Shown here: in pieces, positions 12,373 to 23,997 of the stretch | Layout of the letters: every line of letters starts with the position of its first letter | How positions within the stretch are numbered: the first letter of the stretch is position 1 | Source: Nephrocerus scutellatus | Lineage: Eukaryota > Arthropoda > Insecta > Diptera > Pipunculidae | NCBI GenBank assembly: GCA_947095585.1 | Contig: OX352761.1 | Span: 137,298,277 to 137,362,276, forward strand | DNA length: 64,000 nucleotides | Direction of reading: 5' to 3' | The notes under the pieces: generated by a model | The model's input: the letters and a program-made list of their open reading frames with translations, nothing else | What the model was told of the DNA's origin: nothing | Databases searched by the model: none | Program-made: the position numbers and the translations under genes

Positions 12373-12619
12373 TCGTAGAATCTGTGACCCCTCCTTAGTT
12401 CGTTCTGTTTCCGGATTTTTGTTGAAACCATCGTGCTTGTAGTGCCAGTAAAAGGCATTGAAAGAAGACTTTTCAGATACTTGTTAGTAATAGTGTTAAT
12501 GCCAAAAGCGCACTCCGTGCTACCTGCTGATGTCTGCTTGCTATTTTATCGCATCAGAAAAAGAAAACAGCGGATTCTGATCCTTCACAATGCTAAAGAT
12601 TTCCACTTAAAATGATGTT

Positions 12620-13990
12620 ATTTTTAAATTAGTGAAAACTGTGCATCTATGTATCAAACAAAAATCGCTGGCAAAAGCTTAGCAAAACAAAAATTTAAAC
12701 TTAAAACTTATATTCATAATGATTACCTACAAGCAGCCGTTGAATAATTGCATAAGTATCATTTAAAGAAATTTTTTAAATCAAATTAATTCCATAAGTA
12801 AGGAACAGAGAGATAAAGAAGAGATTCAATTCTGCAAACAACTAATAAACCTGGCAAAGCGTATCGCATTACCAATTCCAAACAGGGTGATGACAGAGAA
12901 AAAAGGGATATAAAAGCAAATACAGGACATTACAGGAAAGTTTTTCTTGCACTTCAACTGAGTAAAAGAAAATTGTAAATAATTTTCCTTCAACGCTATT
13001 GCATTTTGGCAGTGCTATTTCAATGCTGGTGCACTGAGACAAAATACACACTAATTCCGTGAAACAGAATGGAAATCTGACACTAGTTACACCAAAGAGT
13101 ATGTTTTATTTACTTCCCAATTTGTATAGCTGATCGCCATTCTCTAAATTTCAAAAAGTTATTGAAGCTCAGGAAATGTACCTGGAAACTAAAAACTCTA
13201 AATATCTTCTGATTTCATGCTATATTCTCTTAATGTATTGTTACGAAGTTAAGTAATGATTTTTGCAAATGAAAACACAATACAAATTCGTTAGTTCACA
13301 AATAACAACTTTAATTAACAACTAGCAAAAGTTCACAAATTTGCACTGGTGTGATTCCTTATTAATCACTTGTAACACTAATATTCACAAAGGCGGTAGC
13401 TCTATCTACTTTTCAACTTTTCAAGTACTCTGGTTCATTCTATTTGTATTCTAATTAAAACACCGTTTTATATTTAATACAACTTATTTTAATTCCTCTT
13501 CACGTTGGATGTTATCTCGATCACGACTTATGATACGCTGATTCTATTAATTAATTTAATACATACAATAATAATACATCATAATACATTCCCACTTTAA
13601 TTAACTTATGTACAGTGCCGTAGTTATGATTTCGGTTTTATACAATAATATACAACTTCCATATAATAACTAAACTAGGATAAAGTTTCTGTATTTGTAC
13701 CTAATTAACATTTTCGAGAAGGTTCTAATCTATTCGAAAAACCTAGAAAATACCAGAACATACTGGTGCAATCTCCTTATATGTAATTTGCTAAAAAGTT
13801 CCACACGTATAACTATTATATGCAATTTATATACAATATTACTGAGCCTAATTGTATGCAACAGTTTTCGGTAATTTCTTAAATCTAATACAATTCAATA
13901 CAATGATTATTCATATTATATAGGAGTATGCACAGTGCGACAAAAATTTCAATTTACATTTTCGTAACAGTATTATAATAATATTGTCAT
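12620..13990. other. Very A+T-rich non-coding DNA
   Basis: The stretch is dominated by A/T, with no ORF of interest, no transposon domain and no clear repeat unit. Nothing else seen. Confidence 0.6.
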
Positions 13991-13997
13991 AAGCTAA

Positions 13998-14340
13998 AAC
14001 TAGTTTTGATCTAAGCCATCCTTCCTGCGAAGTCTTTGGCGGCCTCTCCGTTGTATCCCATAAACGTTATCATAAAGGACTTTCCGAGTATGATCCTCTT
14101 CGCTCATGCAAGCTAACTGTCCTAAGCACTGAAGCCTACCGAACTTAATTCTCTTCACGGTGTCAACATCAGAGTATTTTGCCATTGTAAAGTTTCCGGA
14201 ACCGTCCTTACGCACATATAGGTCCAACAATTCTTCGTACGACTTTCCTATTAGGGGGCTTTTTGCTTAGCATCCTAGTCTCGTAAGTAGGATGTTATGG
14301 TCAAACTTTTGAACTTCTAGAGTCTTGGAAGACTAAAGTG
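13998..14340 (-). mobile_element. LINE RT C-terminus fragment (family B, copy 1)
   Basis: A 76-residue minus-strand frame (14230-14000) carries the C-terminal signature of an endonuclease/RT LINE ORF: VDTVKRIKFGRLQCLGQLAC, MSEEDHTRKVLYDNVYGI and RRRGRQRLRRKDGLDQN. In intact relatives this region reads as a GRLRWLGH..R block followed by a GRPR..W block. A second frame just upstream (14340-14230) has residual similarity to the segment before it. The same family occurs at 18.2-20.4, 24.0-25.0 and 32.7-33.5 kb, all four on the minus strand. No catalytic domain survives. Confidence 0.75.
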
Positions 14341-14512
14341 ACTTATACTGTTAGCAGCACCTTGAGACTTATTATGGTTAATTTTTCTCTTTCTTCCAAG
14401 GAATTGAAATTTAATATTGCAAAACTCACTTTTCATATATGTAAGCCTTCATTTTTAAAAGCTTTTATTTAACTGGACTTGACCCCTTTTTGTCTGTATT
14501 TTCAACCATTTT

Positions 14513-15060
14513 GAGATCCTTTTTAACCACCTTTCACATGACATAGAAAGTTGAAATTTTGTGAATGTCTAAGTCAAAAATAGCATTTTTTATATTCCGA
14601 GTATGACGAGTGTCGCGTGTGGTGCGTGTGACAGGTTGAATATTTTTTTTTCGAATTAGTTGAGATCCTTTTTAACCAACTTCCACATGACCATGAGAGC
14701 TGAAATTTTGTGAGTGTCAAAGTCCAAAATAGCATTTTTTATGTTCCGATTATGGCGCGTGTCGCGGGTATCGCGTGTGATGGGTTGACATTTTTTTCGA
14801 CTTCTTTGAGGTTTTTTTTAACCACCTTCCACGACAGTTGAAATTTCTAAGTCCAAAATAGCATTTTTATATCCCAAGTATGCCACGTGTCACGTTTCGC
14901 GTGTGGCACGTGTGATGGTTAGATTGTGTCATTTTCACGAGGTCTTTTCTAGCCACCTTTCGCAAGACCTAGAGGGCTGTAAGCGGCTCAATGTCAGGGA
15001 TAGTCCGCTTTTGACGCATGTCGCGCGTGTAACGCGTGGAAAAAAAAATTATTTGAAATA
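14513..15060. repeat. Degenerate tandem array, about 147-bp units
   Basis: Four unit starts are visible, each beginning with a GAG..CTTTTTAACCACC-like motif at 14513, 14662, 14808 and 14939 (spacings 149, 146 and 131 bp). Within each unit the order is the same: a TTCCAC/TTTCAC motif, GTTGAAATTT, AAGTCCAAAATAGCATTTTT, then a GTGTCGCG-rich segment ending near GGTTGA. Units differ by substitutions and small gaps, so the array is old. No ORF is conserved across units. It could be a satellite seed or the internal repeat of an unidentified transposon. Confidence 0.75.
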
Positions 15061-15589
15061 GCTCCGACCTCAAAAACGGTTATTTTGGCGATTATTACCA
15101 AATAATAAACGAATGTGTGGCGTGTTTCGATGCATATATAAAACGAAGTTTTTTTTACATTTACTTGTTTATTTTCTCAGTGCATTTGTTGATGAGTTCA
15201 TAGTAAGTGCAGCATACGCTCCAATTCGTAATATAGAACGGTCGTACCTACATATCCCAGTGAGACTTTCTTATTTATATACAACTACCTACAGAAACGC
15301 AGTGTAAAAGCAAGCGTAAGTTTTGTTCTTCGTTTCCTTCACCGGTGACAATGAAGACGTCTTTAACTTAAAGTCCTTCGACGTCACATTACAGTTACTC
15401 TTAAGCAAGTGTCCCGCACGGATGCCAAGTTTTCTTAGACAAACAATAGAGTGGAACAGAAAAAACCGTCCGCTTGAGATCTGAGAACTGGAAAAAGACG
15501 ATAAAAATCTTCCATCATATCAAGCCATGCCGTATGAGCCAAAGCGGATGAAACATATACCCATATACCCGGTACATACGATCAAACTA

Positions 15590-16354
15590 TTATTACGGCT
15601 TTTAAGGCGGACGGTGTTTACCATATAATTGGCGTTATGTGTGTGTGAGTTGTTTTTCCTGCAATTGCATTTTCTGTAAATGTTTGTCGACTTGAGATGC
15701 CGTTTGAAAGTAAAAAAAAAATCACAAGAAATCTCTTCCCATCTAATCGCATGTTGCTGCAGTAGGTAATGCCTTCCATATAGAATGAAAAATCCCAAGA
15801 TGGAAGATGCGCTTAAATTTTTTTTATCTACATACGAAATTTAGTGACTATCTGGGTCGTTTTTTTTGTTGTTGAAATTCTGTTGCAATAAGTGTATTAT
15901 TTTCTTACTTAATGGTAGAAGACAACTTATTTATTATGTCACTTTTTACAACTGCCCATCAGGCATTTGCATCCATTTGACATTTTGTTTGCGTTTTTAG
16001 TTCATTCAAATTGGATGGATTTTTGTAAATTTGATCATTTTACGAATATAACGTACAGTTCACAGTATAGTTGAGAAGCTAATGCAAAAAAAAAAACGTT
16101 AGGAAAATCCACGCTTCTCTTGTCCCTTCCTGACTTTAAAGCTTCCGGTGGATGCAATTCATTTTAAGAGCATTGAGATGAAGTTGGTCATACACTGATG
16201 CGTCAGACTGACTGACTAAGTTTTATGTCGCAGTAATTCACCAAAGGAGACGAAGATGAAAATGAAAATAATATACGAGTATATGAATGCACTTAGATGC
16301 AAGAAGCTTTAGCTTACATCACATCGGGCTGGCTGCTTGATGGCTTTGCCAGCG
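15590..16354 (+). repeat. Source copy of the 765-bp duplication
   Basis: This segment is repeated at 18904-19668 with a constant offset of 3314 bp, no indel, and one base difference noticed (C at 15942 against T at 19256). Here it is embedded in unrelated flanks with no flanking direct repeat, which suggests it is the template, while the other copy sits inside a transposon between long direct repeats. Content is non-coding: A+T-rich, with an A10 run and a GACTGACTGACT motif. Open frames across it are not supported as genes. Confidence 0.9.
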
Positions 16355-16687
16355 AGTAGGTACCATATACAATCGGATGATGGACGTCGCACCAAAGTGA
16401 ATCTGAAGAAAATGCTGTTATCTTCGTCGTTCGCTTGGAATTGCTTTTGGCAAGAAAACGTATCCAAGGAATATATCGTTGAAATTTTTGTTTGCTATTT
16501 TTGTGAGTGTTTTTTTTTTGTTGGGTATTTTGAAAATGTAAATTACGAGTGAGTATCGTTAGTTGCTTTTATGAATTTTTTACAGCTTATCAGCTTATTA
16601 AGTAATGCACCAAAATTGGGAAAATAGTGTTGGTGATCGCAAGAAGTTTCATGATTTAATCGAATTAGCTATCGTGATTCATTCTAA

Positions 16688-16956
16688 TAATAATAATAAT
16701 ATTCGGCGCGACAGACCAAGGCCTAGATTCTCGCGACCATTTGTGTTGCGCATGAATATTTTTGGACACAAATGGAAGGGACCTACAATTTAAGGCCGGA
16801 TACGAACGGCGAATTGAGAAGCTTTCCGTGAGAAGTTATTACTCTCGGAACGTTAGTCACCTATTCGCGAGAGGTGGGACACCGTGAACAACACTTTTTG
16901 TGTTACTGGGTTTCGAACCATGAACCTCCGCATTTCCACTGAGCCACGGTGCCCAC
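16688..16956 (-). mobile_element. tRNA-derived SINE with 13-bp target-site duplication (copy 2)
   Basis: This is a full-length minus-strand member of the SINE family seen at 10172. The A box TGGCTCAGTGG is at 16947-16937 and the B box GGTTCGAAACCC at 16919-16908. The body matches copy 1 (CTCTCGCGAA, CCGAGAGTAATAACTT, GGTCGCGAGAATCTAGGCC), followed by an ATT-repeat tail at the left edge. It is flanked by a perfect 13-bp direct repeat TGATTCATTCTAA (16675-16687 and 16957-16969). This fixes the element ends and shows insertion by target-primed reverse transcription. The intact pol III boxes and clean duplication make it the youngest-looking copy. Confidence 0.93.
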
Positions 16957-16969
16957 TGATTCATTCTAA

Positions 16970-18240
16970 GTCTGTTTAAAATCCTATGGGCAAAAGTGAC
17001 TATTTTTAAGGATCTTTGTGTAAATAAAGGACGTCACTTTTATTCATGGCCACTTTAAACGCAATGAAATAAGTCATCATAGTTATATGAAATTCAGGCG
17101 TTCTTATACTTGTCATGTTTGATAATAAAATAACCATATTGGTAGAGTTATTTTTATGCATTTCATTAACCTCACTTGTTTTGCATATTATGGCAGTTTT
17201 TTAAAGTGAATTATTTGTATAAGACAATGTAAGACATTGAAAATGAAAAAAATAATGCAGGTAAGAAACCTAAGCACTTTCAGGACTACAAGTTGCAAGT
17301 ATCGTATGCTATAACCGTATATAACATTCTATACCCTTACAGTTACTAGTTAACCGCAATGAACATATGCATTGGTATTGGTATTATTACAAAGAAGGGA
17401 CTTTTGTCCTCCTGAATGTTTATATCCAGATCCAGTGGCAGCAGTGAAACTTCTTGATCTTGAGGGGAAGAAACGCTTTTACAAATATAATTGTTTACTG
17501 TAAAATTCATTTTAGTATTTAATATTTAATACCTCTCATATCATCTATCATGGATAGATGCAGAAATTATTTCAAATGTATTTTATTTATTTTATGTTAT
17601 AGACTGTTCAGGTTGTTATAAAAAGTTACAGTATTATTAGGTACAGTAACAATAGTATTATATAAAGTTACAATATTCCAAATCCCAATCACATATATTA
17701 AGTCAATCCGACCTGTTTCTACAATAAAGGTTTTTTGTCCCTCAATTCCCTTACAAATAATGGTACGCTCTTGTTGTCGTGTGCATAAAAGAAGTAACTG
17801 CTCGACATAATCGTATACCTTTATTTGTTTCTAAAGGAATTCGTGTCATTTCTCGCTACAGCTCCTGTTAAAGTAATGTTTCACCACCAACACCCCAAAA
17901 GCAGTGCACCACCCATAGACGCGTCGGTGGAATTTCTCACTGACATTTACAATAAATTCCACTGAGACGGAAACAAAACCTTGCGAAACAGAAATGCATT
18001 TACAAATACATGACAAGACGACCAAGTAGCACGATACATGGCGTAGATATGCAAGTATTTCGCAAAGTTTGTAAAAAAAAATGTTATGCAAAATGCAACC
18101 GAAAATGTTTTTGAATTGGATATCAAGAAATACGAAGAAATTTAGTGGACTTGATATCATCGGTATTATACAGTCTACGGTTAACTTCTTCGAAATTATG
18201 TTTCAAATATAGTTCTGCCCTTTGCAAGATTTTTATTTTT
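16970..18240. other. Non-coding DNA, no gene seen
   Basis: No transposon domain or exon is supported here. A GCAG|GTAAG sequence at about 17262 has no pyrimidine tract before it and no ORF on either side. A TATTAGGTACAGTAACAATAG-type A/T-rich stretch near 17,640 holds no recognisable feature. Confidence 0.5.
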
Positions 18241-18796
18241 GCATTTACTATTCTCTTTTCACTGTTTCACTGATGACTTTATGGGCGTATGGGGCTATGC
18301 TGTTTTGAAGAATAGAGGAGAAAATCTTATACGCGGTACTGAACATTGTTATACCAAGATAATTGCTGCAGGTTGTGATATCTCCTTTCTTACGTATGGG
18401 GCACAGGATGTCTCTTCGCCAGTGTTCTGGCATCTCTTCTTCTTCCCATACTTGCATTAACAGTTCATGAATTGCTTGGTGTATTGCCGGGCCTCCTGTT
18501 TTAATCAGCTCCGCTAAGATAACGTCAGATCCCGGGGTCTTATTATTTTTGAGCCAATTTCTCGCTCTGCTATCTTCGTTTATGCTTGGGGGCGGCAGCA
18601 TAGTGTGGTCTTCGGTCATTGGTGGAGCCTCCAATTCCTCAGTAAGCTGACCATTAAGCAACTCATGAAAGTGCTCTTCCCATCGCTCTTGTCTTTGCAG
18701 TATGTTCAACGCGGTGTATATTGCGTCATACCGCGGACTCTTTGGTAGAACTTCTGCGCCTGGTGCGGTCCTCACTCTCTGTACTGATCTTGTTTA

Positions 18797-18905
18797 CGGA
18801 AGAGATTCTTCACCCAGTCTGCTTTCTTTCGCCGGTGAACTGCTTTTTCATATCTTCTGAGATCTCTATGTTTATCTTCGCGTGCCCGCGTTCTATCAGA
18901 TTGTT
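18797..18905. repeat. 109-bp direct repeat flanking the insertion, left copy
   Basis: Identical, as read, to 19667-19775 (offset 870 bp). The repeated sequence is part of the LINE (minus-strand linker upstream of the RT). In the uninterrupted LINE it would be present once, so it was duplicated with the insertion. Transposon target-site duplications are usually 2-20 bp, so 109 bp is far too long for ordinary transposase or target-primed insertion. Confidence 0.9.
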
Positions 18906-19668
18906 ATTACGGCTTTTAAGGCGGACGGTGTTTACCATATAATTGGCGTTATGTGTGTGTGAGTTGTTTTTCCTGCAATTGCATTTTCTGTAAATGTTTG
19001 TCGACTTGAGATGCCGTTTGAAAGTAAAAAAAAAATCACAAGAAATCTCTTCCCATCTAATCGCATGTTGCTGCAGTAGGTAATGCCTTCCATATAGAAT
19101 GAAAAATCCCAAGATGGAAGATGCGCTTAAATTTTTTTTATCTACATACGAAATTTAGTGACTATCTGGGTCGTTTTTTTTGTTGTTGAAATTCTGTTGC
19201 AATAAGTGTATTATTTTCTTACTTAATGGTAGAAGACAACTTATTTATTATGTCATTTTTTACAACTGCCCATCAGGCATTTGCATCCATTTGACATTTT
19301 GTTTGCGTTTTTAGTTCATTCAAATTGGATGGATTTTTGTAAATTTGATCATTTTACGAATATAACGTACAGTTCACAGTATAGTTGAGAAGCTAATGCA
19401 AAAAAAAAAACGTTAGGAAAATCCACGCTTCTCTTGTCCCTTCCTGACTTTAAAGCTTCCGGTGGATGCAATTCATTTTAAGAGCATTGAGATGAAGTTG
19501 GTCATACACTGATGCGTCAGACTGACTGACTAAGTTTTATGTCGCAGTAATTCACCAAAGGAGACGAAGATGAAAATGAAAATAATATACGAGTATATGA
19601 ATGCACTTAGATGCAAGAAGCTTTAGCTTACATCACATCGGGCTGGCTGCTTGATGGCTTTGCCAGCG
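18904..19668 (+). repeat. Inserted 765-bp copy of 15590-16354
   Basis: This is an almost perfect, indel-free duplicate of 15590-16354 in the same orientation, placed inside the minus-strand LINE at 18.2-20.4 kb. The left junction shares TT (18904-18905) and the right junction shares CG (19667-19668) with the host sequence: two bases of microhomology at each end. It has no poly(A) tail, no terminal inverted repeats and no transposon ends, so it does not look like an ordinary transposition product. A recent local templated insertion is the simplest reading; an assembly artefact is the alternative. Confidence 0.9.
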
Positions 19669-19775
19669 GAAGAGATTCTTCACCCAGTCTGCTTTCTTTC
19701 GCCGGTGAACTGCTTTTTCATATCTTCTGAGATCTCTATGTTTATCTTCGCGTGCCCGCGTTCTATCAGATTGTT
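19667..19775. repeat. 109-bp direct repeat flanking the insertion, right copy
   Basis: Partner of 18797-18905. The LINE reading continues to the right of it without loss, which shows that the copy pair arose from one staggered break or template switch. See the left copy and the inserted 765-bp segment. Confidence 0.9.
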
Positions 19776-20429
19776 GCATTGCTTGGTGCGCAACATTCTT
19801 TCGTTCAATCGTCAGCTTATATTTTTCATCAAACCAGTCGTTCCGATCTCTACGACTACTGTCTAAGATGGAGCAATACTAATGAAAGAATTTTTAAGGG
19901 GTGTCCATTTCTTTTCTACGCCCGGCATCTCAGCCTTAGTCTCAGGACTTACTCTCCCCGCATTTAGGGTGCGTCTTATCGCTTGACTGTAGTTGTTTCT
20001 AGTCACTTCGTTGCGAAGCCGTGTTGACTCGCATCTGATTTGCGGATACTGTCTTTCTTGATGATGCAATCCGCGCTCAAAGCACTACATCAATAAGATA
20101 GTGGTCCGAGTCGGCGTTGGCACCTCGATATGTTCGTATCATTATCAAATTCGGGTTGTGGTGGCGGTCTATCAACACGTGGTTTATCCGGTTGCGAGTG
20201 GCTCCGTCAGGACATACACAGGTGGCTTTGTAAATATTTTTACGCGCAAAACTTGTACTCGCAAGACTAATTTATTGCTTGCAGCCATCTCTATTGTCAT
20301 TAGTATTCTCGTGTAAGCTATTGGTGCCAATGTACGCCTGAATACTGGCTCCCTACCTATTTTGGCATTCATATTCCCGTTTACTTTATCTACATATTTT
20401 GGTTTGCCATACATTCACTGTTTTATCTT

Positions 20430-22825
20430 TAGATATCATGCTAACATTCGTAAAGGGATCAAATGCATTCCGACACTCTTGTCCACCTCCATTAGCTAAT
20501 TAATGCTCGCACAAATTGCTGTTCTCTGAATATGCTTTGCTTTCAGGTTTTTTGCAATATTTCCTTTAACTTTTCGCTGCATGTACCAACATATTTTGCT
20601 TTTCTACTTGGTTTGCTTTTACTTTAAAGTATTTACATTATTTTAAATAGTAAGGCGGAGCTTCTCAGATCGCCATATGGATAGTTGTTATTGAGTCTAA
20701 AGACTTAATTAAGAGTTATTACCGAAAAAGTCCGGGTTGTATATTTTTCCTATTAAAACTATCTTTACGAATAAATAATTAGGGTATGGCCACAATACGA
20801 CTTTCTTTTACGGACGGGGCCAGAATCTTAAGTAAATGTATATCTAATTTTTTTTTTAATTTTTTTTTAATTTTTTTTTATTTATATTTTAAATTCCTTT
20901 TGCACTTATAAGTGCTATACATTTTGAGATATTTGCAAAAACTCGAAAAACTGTCCAAGTAAACTGCCACTTCCGGTTGGCCGATTTCCACCAAAATCAA
21001 CTGGATCCTCACAATTTATGTAAAAAGCTTACATATGAATTTTCGTCCCCATCAATTCAGTGGACACAGACAGTCAGAGATTTTTTGCGCTTTTTCTGAC
21101 TCAGGAGATACTACGGAAATGGGTAAATCTGCAAAAATCCTGAGTTTGAAAATTCTCATGATTACTATACTTCCTTTTACTATGTAAAAGAGAGTAAATC
21201 ATCTCAAAATAACACCATCACAAGCTGAGAGCTAACTAATTATTTAAAACAAGTCCCATCAAATTCTGTCTCGTAAAAGTCATGATACACGAGTGGACAA
21301 ACTCACAAACAAACACACGCACGCCAAAAAAAATTCCTTTGCTATGATTATTAGCTTCCATTTTTGTTCTCATGGTTTCATTCCATGCACAAAGTGAGCA
21401 ACAAAAAACAGGAATCACTCACCACAAACCGACCAGACGAACGAAAGCACAGCACAAAATTAAGGGATAAAAGTCCTGTAAAAAAATGTAAGGTTAAGGG
21501 TTAAAAATTATGATGTACATAAAACGCTCGTAATGGTGCAACCGTCAGGCACACATAATACTGCCAGCCGCCATTCGTACAAAGAGAAGACATCATCAAC
21601 GTCGACCTGCAACCTGACCGACCGACCCACTGGGTTCCGGTTAACTTCAGTTCCTTCAGTTCATCTTTTGGCCGAACGCAACCACAACATTTTTGCTAGT
21701 TGTCTATAGTTGTTGGGCTTTGACTAGTTGCACAAGCAAACGGCAGGCTGTTCAGAAAGCTGAAAATATTTGTGTTGAGGGTTGAATTTGAGTATGGGCG
21801 AGCTATGTTGAAAATCAAAGCAACCAAACGAAACTACTCAGAGGTAAAAAGGACAAAGTAAACGCTGCAGATCTATTACAAAGCACTCGCTTAGACGAAG
21901 GAGGCAAGAGTTATACAGCATCCACCAAGTAAATCTCGCAGTACGTTGATCCGTACCTCAGATTGTTCAGCGGAGAAGCTTAGTCCATTTTTGCCGTTTA
22001 GCTATTCGGTGGTGCAGCTAATCTTTGTTTCAGTTACACGCACTGTTGACTGTGCCACACGCCCCACATACACTCATTTAATGTAATTTTTAGAGCAGAA
22101 CATGCCAGCCAGTTAAGAGGGAATGAAAGTTTGGATTTAAGCGAGCATAAACTAATTACGCGATTACGGTATTAGGACGATTTTTTTACTCGCCACTTTG
22201 AAAATTATACGATAACAATCAGGCGGTAAAGCACTGTGTGATGTGGTGTGTGTGCAATTGTGATAAGAGGAGGATTGTGCTTTTGGTTAATGACTCTAAC
22301 TCATTGTGGAAATCGCGCTACGAACATCTTGTTGAAGATTTTACAAAAAAAAACTTCAATTAAACTTAAGAATGGAATTTGTTTTAGCTTTAAATTCTCC
22401 TTAAAGCATTGTTACCTTATCAGGCATCGCCATATAGCATTAAATTGTTCACAATGATAATTTAAAAAAAATGCCCAAAATGTGCTACTCGCTAATCGGT
22501 CCAGTACAAACTTACTAGACTTTTCAATTTAATGGCAACAAGAAAACAAATTTTATTATCTGCCGACTTCTTACTTTAAAAATTGTATTAAGTAATAAAA
22601 TCAAGAACCACAATCGTGTTATTCATCTTCCATCTTCAATGTACAATAAATAAATAAACCAATGAATGAATTTTTCTAGGACGAAGTACAACGAAGAAGA
22701 TAACTCCAACCACAATGACAGAACGTAATTTGATTTAAAACACTTTCGCTTAGCACTCTACTGCTGCTTAAAGTATTCTGATCAAGTTTCTTCGACGAGT
22801 TTTCATTTTTTCATTGGAAAAGGAC
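20430..22825. other. Mostly non-coding; possible minus-strand UTR exon at 21475-21423
   Basis: Poly-T-rich low-complexity sequence lies at about 20848-20885. On the minus strand, a pyrimidine-rich acceptor (ACATTTTTTTACAG) precedes a 53-bp segment (21475-21423) that ends at a good donor (TTTGTG|GTGAGTGATT). The segment has stops in its frames, so it could only be an untranslated exon. Plus-strand sequence at 21,640-21,720 contains two TCAGTT initiator-like motifs. Neither has independent support, and no coding exon is seen in the region. Confidence 0.25.
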
Positions 22826-22829
22826 TTAC

Positions 22830-22918
22830 TCATCATCAGGACAGGTCGTAAGTTCGCGGCATTTGTTCGTCTTCATTCCAGAACTAGGACGCACTGACGA
22901 ATTGCCGCAGTTGACGAA
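22830..22918 (-). CDS. Possible short coding exon with GTAAGT donor
   Basis: An 89-bp open segment on the minus strand runs from after a stop at about 22920 to a strong 5' splice site (GATGATGA|GTAAGTCC, intron from 22829). It includes an in-frame ATG at 22876 (SSGMKTNKCRELTTCPDDE reads through to the donor) and cysteines spaced CRELTTC. A TCAGTG motif lies about 25 bp upstream of the ATG, so it could also be a first exon with its own initiator. No matching acceptor or downstream exon was found, and the Cys pattern is too short to name a domain. A chance match is quite possible. Confidence 0.2.
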
Positions 22919-23649
22919 TTATGACCAAAAGTATGCTGGCTGGTGTAATGTAAAATTTTGAAACTTGAACCTCCACGAAACTGCAACCATGTCTTAGGAA
23001 GGATAAAGCACAAAAATTCGAAAACTATTACCAATGCAGAAATGTAATAATAGCCATCAGAGGACACAACTTACACCGCACTGAGCTATAAATAAATCCT
23101 TTTCCACGTCGTTGTGTGTCGTTTCGTTGCCAGTGCATAAAACTGCGACGACAATGCAACGACAAGCAGCTTCGGAGCGTAGCAACAACCGCATAAACCA
23201 TTATTCTACTCCGCGAGGCGCGTGTTATACAGTGAATCCTTCGCTTTACTAAAGGATTCACTTTAAGGATAAAAAGAACAAGAAAACGAAAATTCTCATA
23301 CAAATTATTTTTACGATATCCTGTCAGCAGTTTTTCGTTTGACTGCTTGTTCTGCTTACAACGGAATCAAGAATCACGGCGCATATATACACTGTACTGT
23401 AGTTTAGCAATATTCCCGGTGGGAACGGTGGGTTTCGTTTAGTCTGGTGGCGCTGACAAGACAAAACGACCACGGTTGACAAGGCAACCACCACTGAAAT
23501 TGTGGACTCGGCAATTTTCGGTTCAAATAGTGCTGAAGTAGGAAGTTGAAATGGCTAAAGAGGCGTTTAAGCTTTGCACACCCTATGAATTATGTTAGGT
23601 GAGGAATCTTCTAAAATTCGTCGATGAGGATTAGTGGCACCTATTTTTT

Positions 23650-23836
23650 TAATAGAATAATATTTGGCGCGACAGACCGATGCGGTCCAAGGTCTAGCTT
23701 CTTTTCGCGACCATTCATGTTGTGCGTGTTATATTTTTGCACACAAATGAAAGGGACGAACAGTTTAATGCCGTACCCGAAAATCAAATTGAGAAGCTTT
23801 CCGAGAAAATTATTACCTACTCGCGAACGTTTCTTA
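23650..23836 (-). mobile_element. tRNA-derived SINE, 5'-truncated (copy 3)
   Basis: This holds the body and 3' part of the SINE family: GTTCGCGAGTAGGTAATAA, GGAAAGCTTCTCAATT, ATGGTCGCGA and CTGTCGCGCCAAATATTATT on the minus strand. The tRNA-like head with A and B boxes is missing, as in 5' truncation. A small internal duplication-like difference (GACCGCATCGGTCTGTCGCG) distinguishes it from copy 2. The tail is short. A 120-residue open frame across it on the plus strand is not a gene. Confidence 0.82.
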
Positions 23837-23997
23837 ATACTCTTTAAATCCAGGTTTGTAAAATGTACAGAAACAAGACTTGGATGCACAGCAAATATAC
23901 AGAGAATTTTATGGTGTCCTCTGAGAATTTTGAGCACCGCAAGTGAGAAATGTCGAATTTTAGAGGAACGAAAGCCAATGACTTAGTATATAAATTT

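Larger units (their letters stand above)
18248..20420 (-). mobile_element. LINE with endonuclease and RT remnants (family B, copy 2), interrupted
   Basis: Reading right to left, the APE-type endonuclease comes first. GNMNAKIGRE (about 20378-20347, where the usual GDMNA has Asp changed to Asn) is followed, after frameshifts, by PDGATRNRINHVLIDRHH and GANADSDHYLI (to about 20090). A linker (EMPGVEKKWTPLKNSFIS, about 19900) follows, and then the RT N-terminal half in a 175-residue frame (18775-18248): KNNKTPGSDVILAELIKTGG, EEMPEHWRRDILCPIRKKGD, NYLGITMFSTAYKIFSSILQ. The RT breaks off before the catalytic YADD. Between linker and RT the element is split by an 870-bp event: a copy of 15590-16354 between 109-bp direct repeats. 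Without that event this would be the longest LINE fragment in the window. It is non-functional. Confidence 0.88.

Noticed and set aside
15520..15798. 92-residue ORF, and its near-twin at 18810-19112
   Set aside because: Both arise from the duplicated 765-bp non-coding segment; the ends differ because the flanks differ, and there is no domain.
17240..17275. Second recursive splice site (GCAG|GTAAGA)
   Set aside because: The sequence before CAG is A-rich, not pyrimidine-rich, so no acceptor is likely.
23624..23986. 120-residue ORF over the truncated SINE
   Set aside because: It is produced by reading the SINE antisense and running into flanking sequence.
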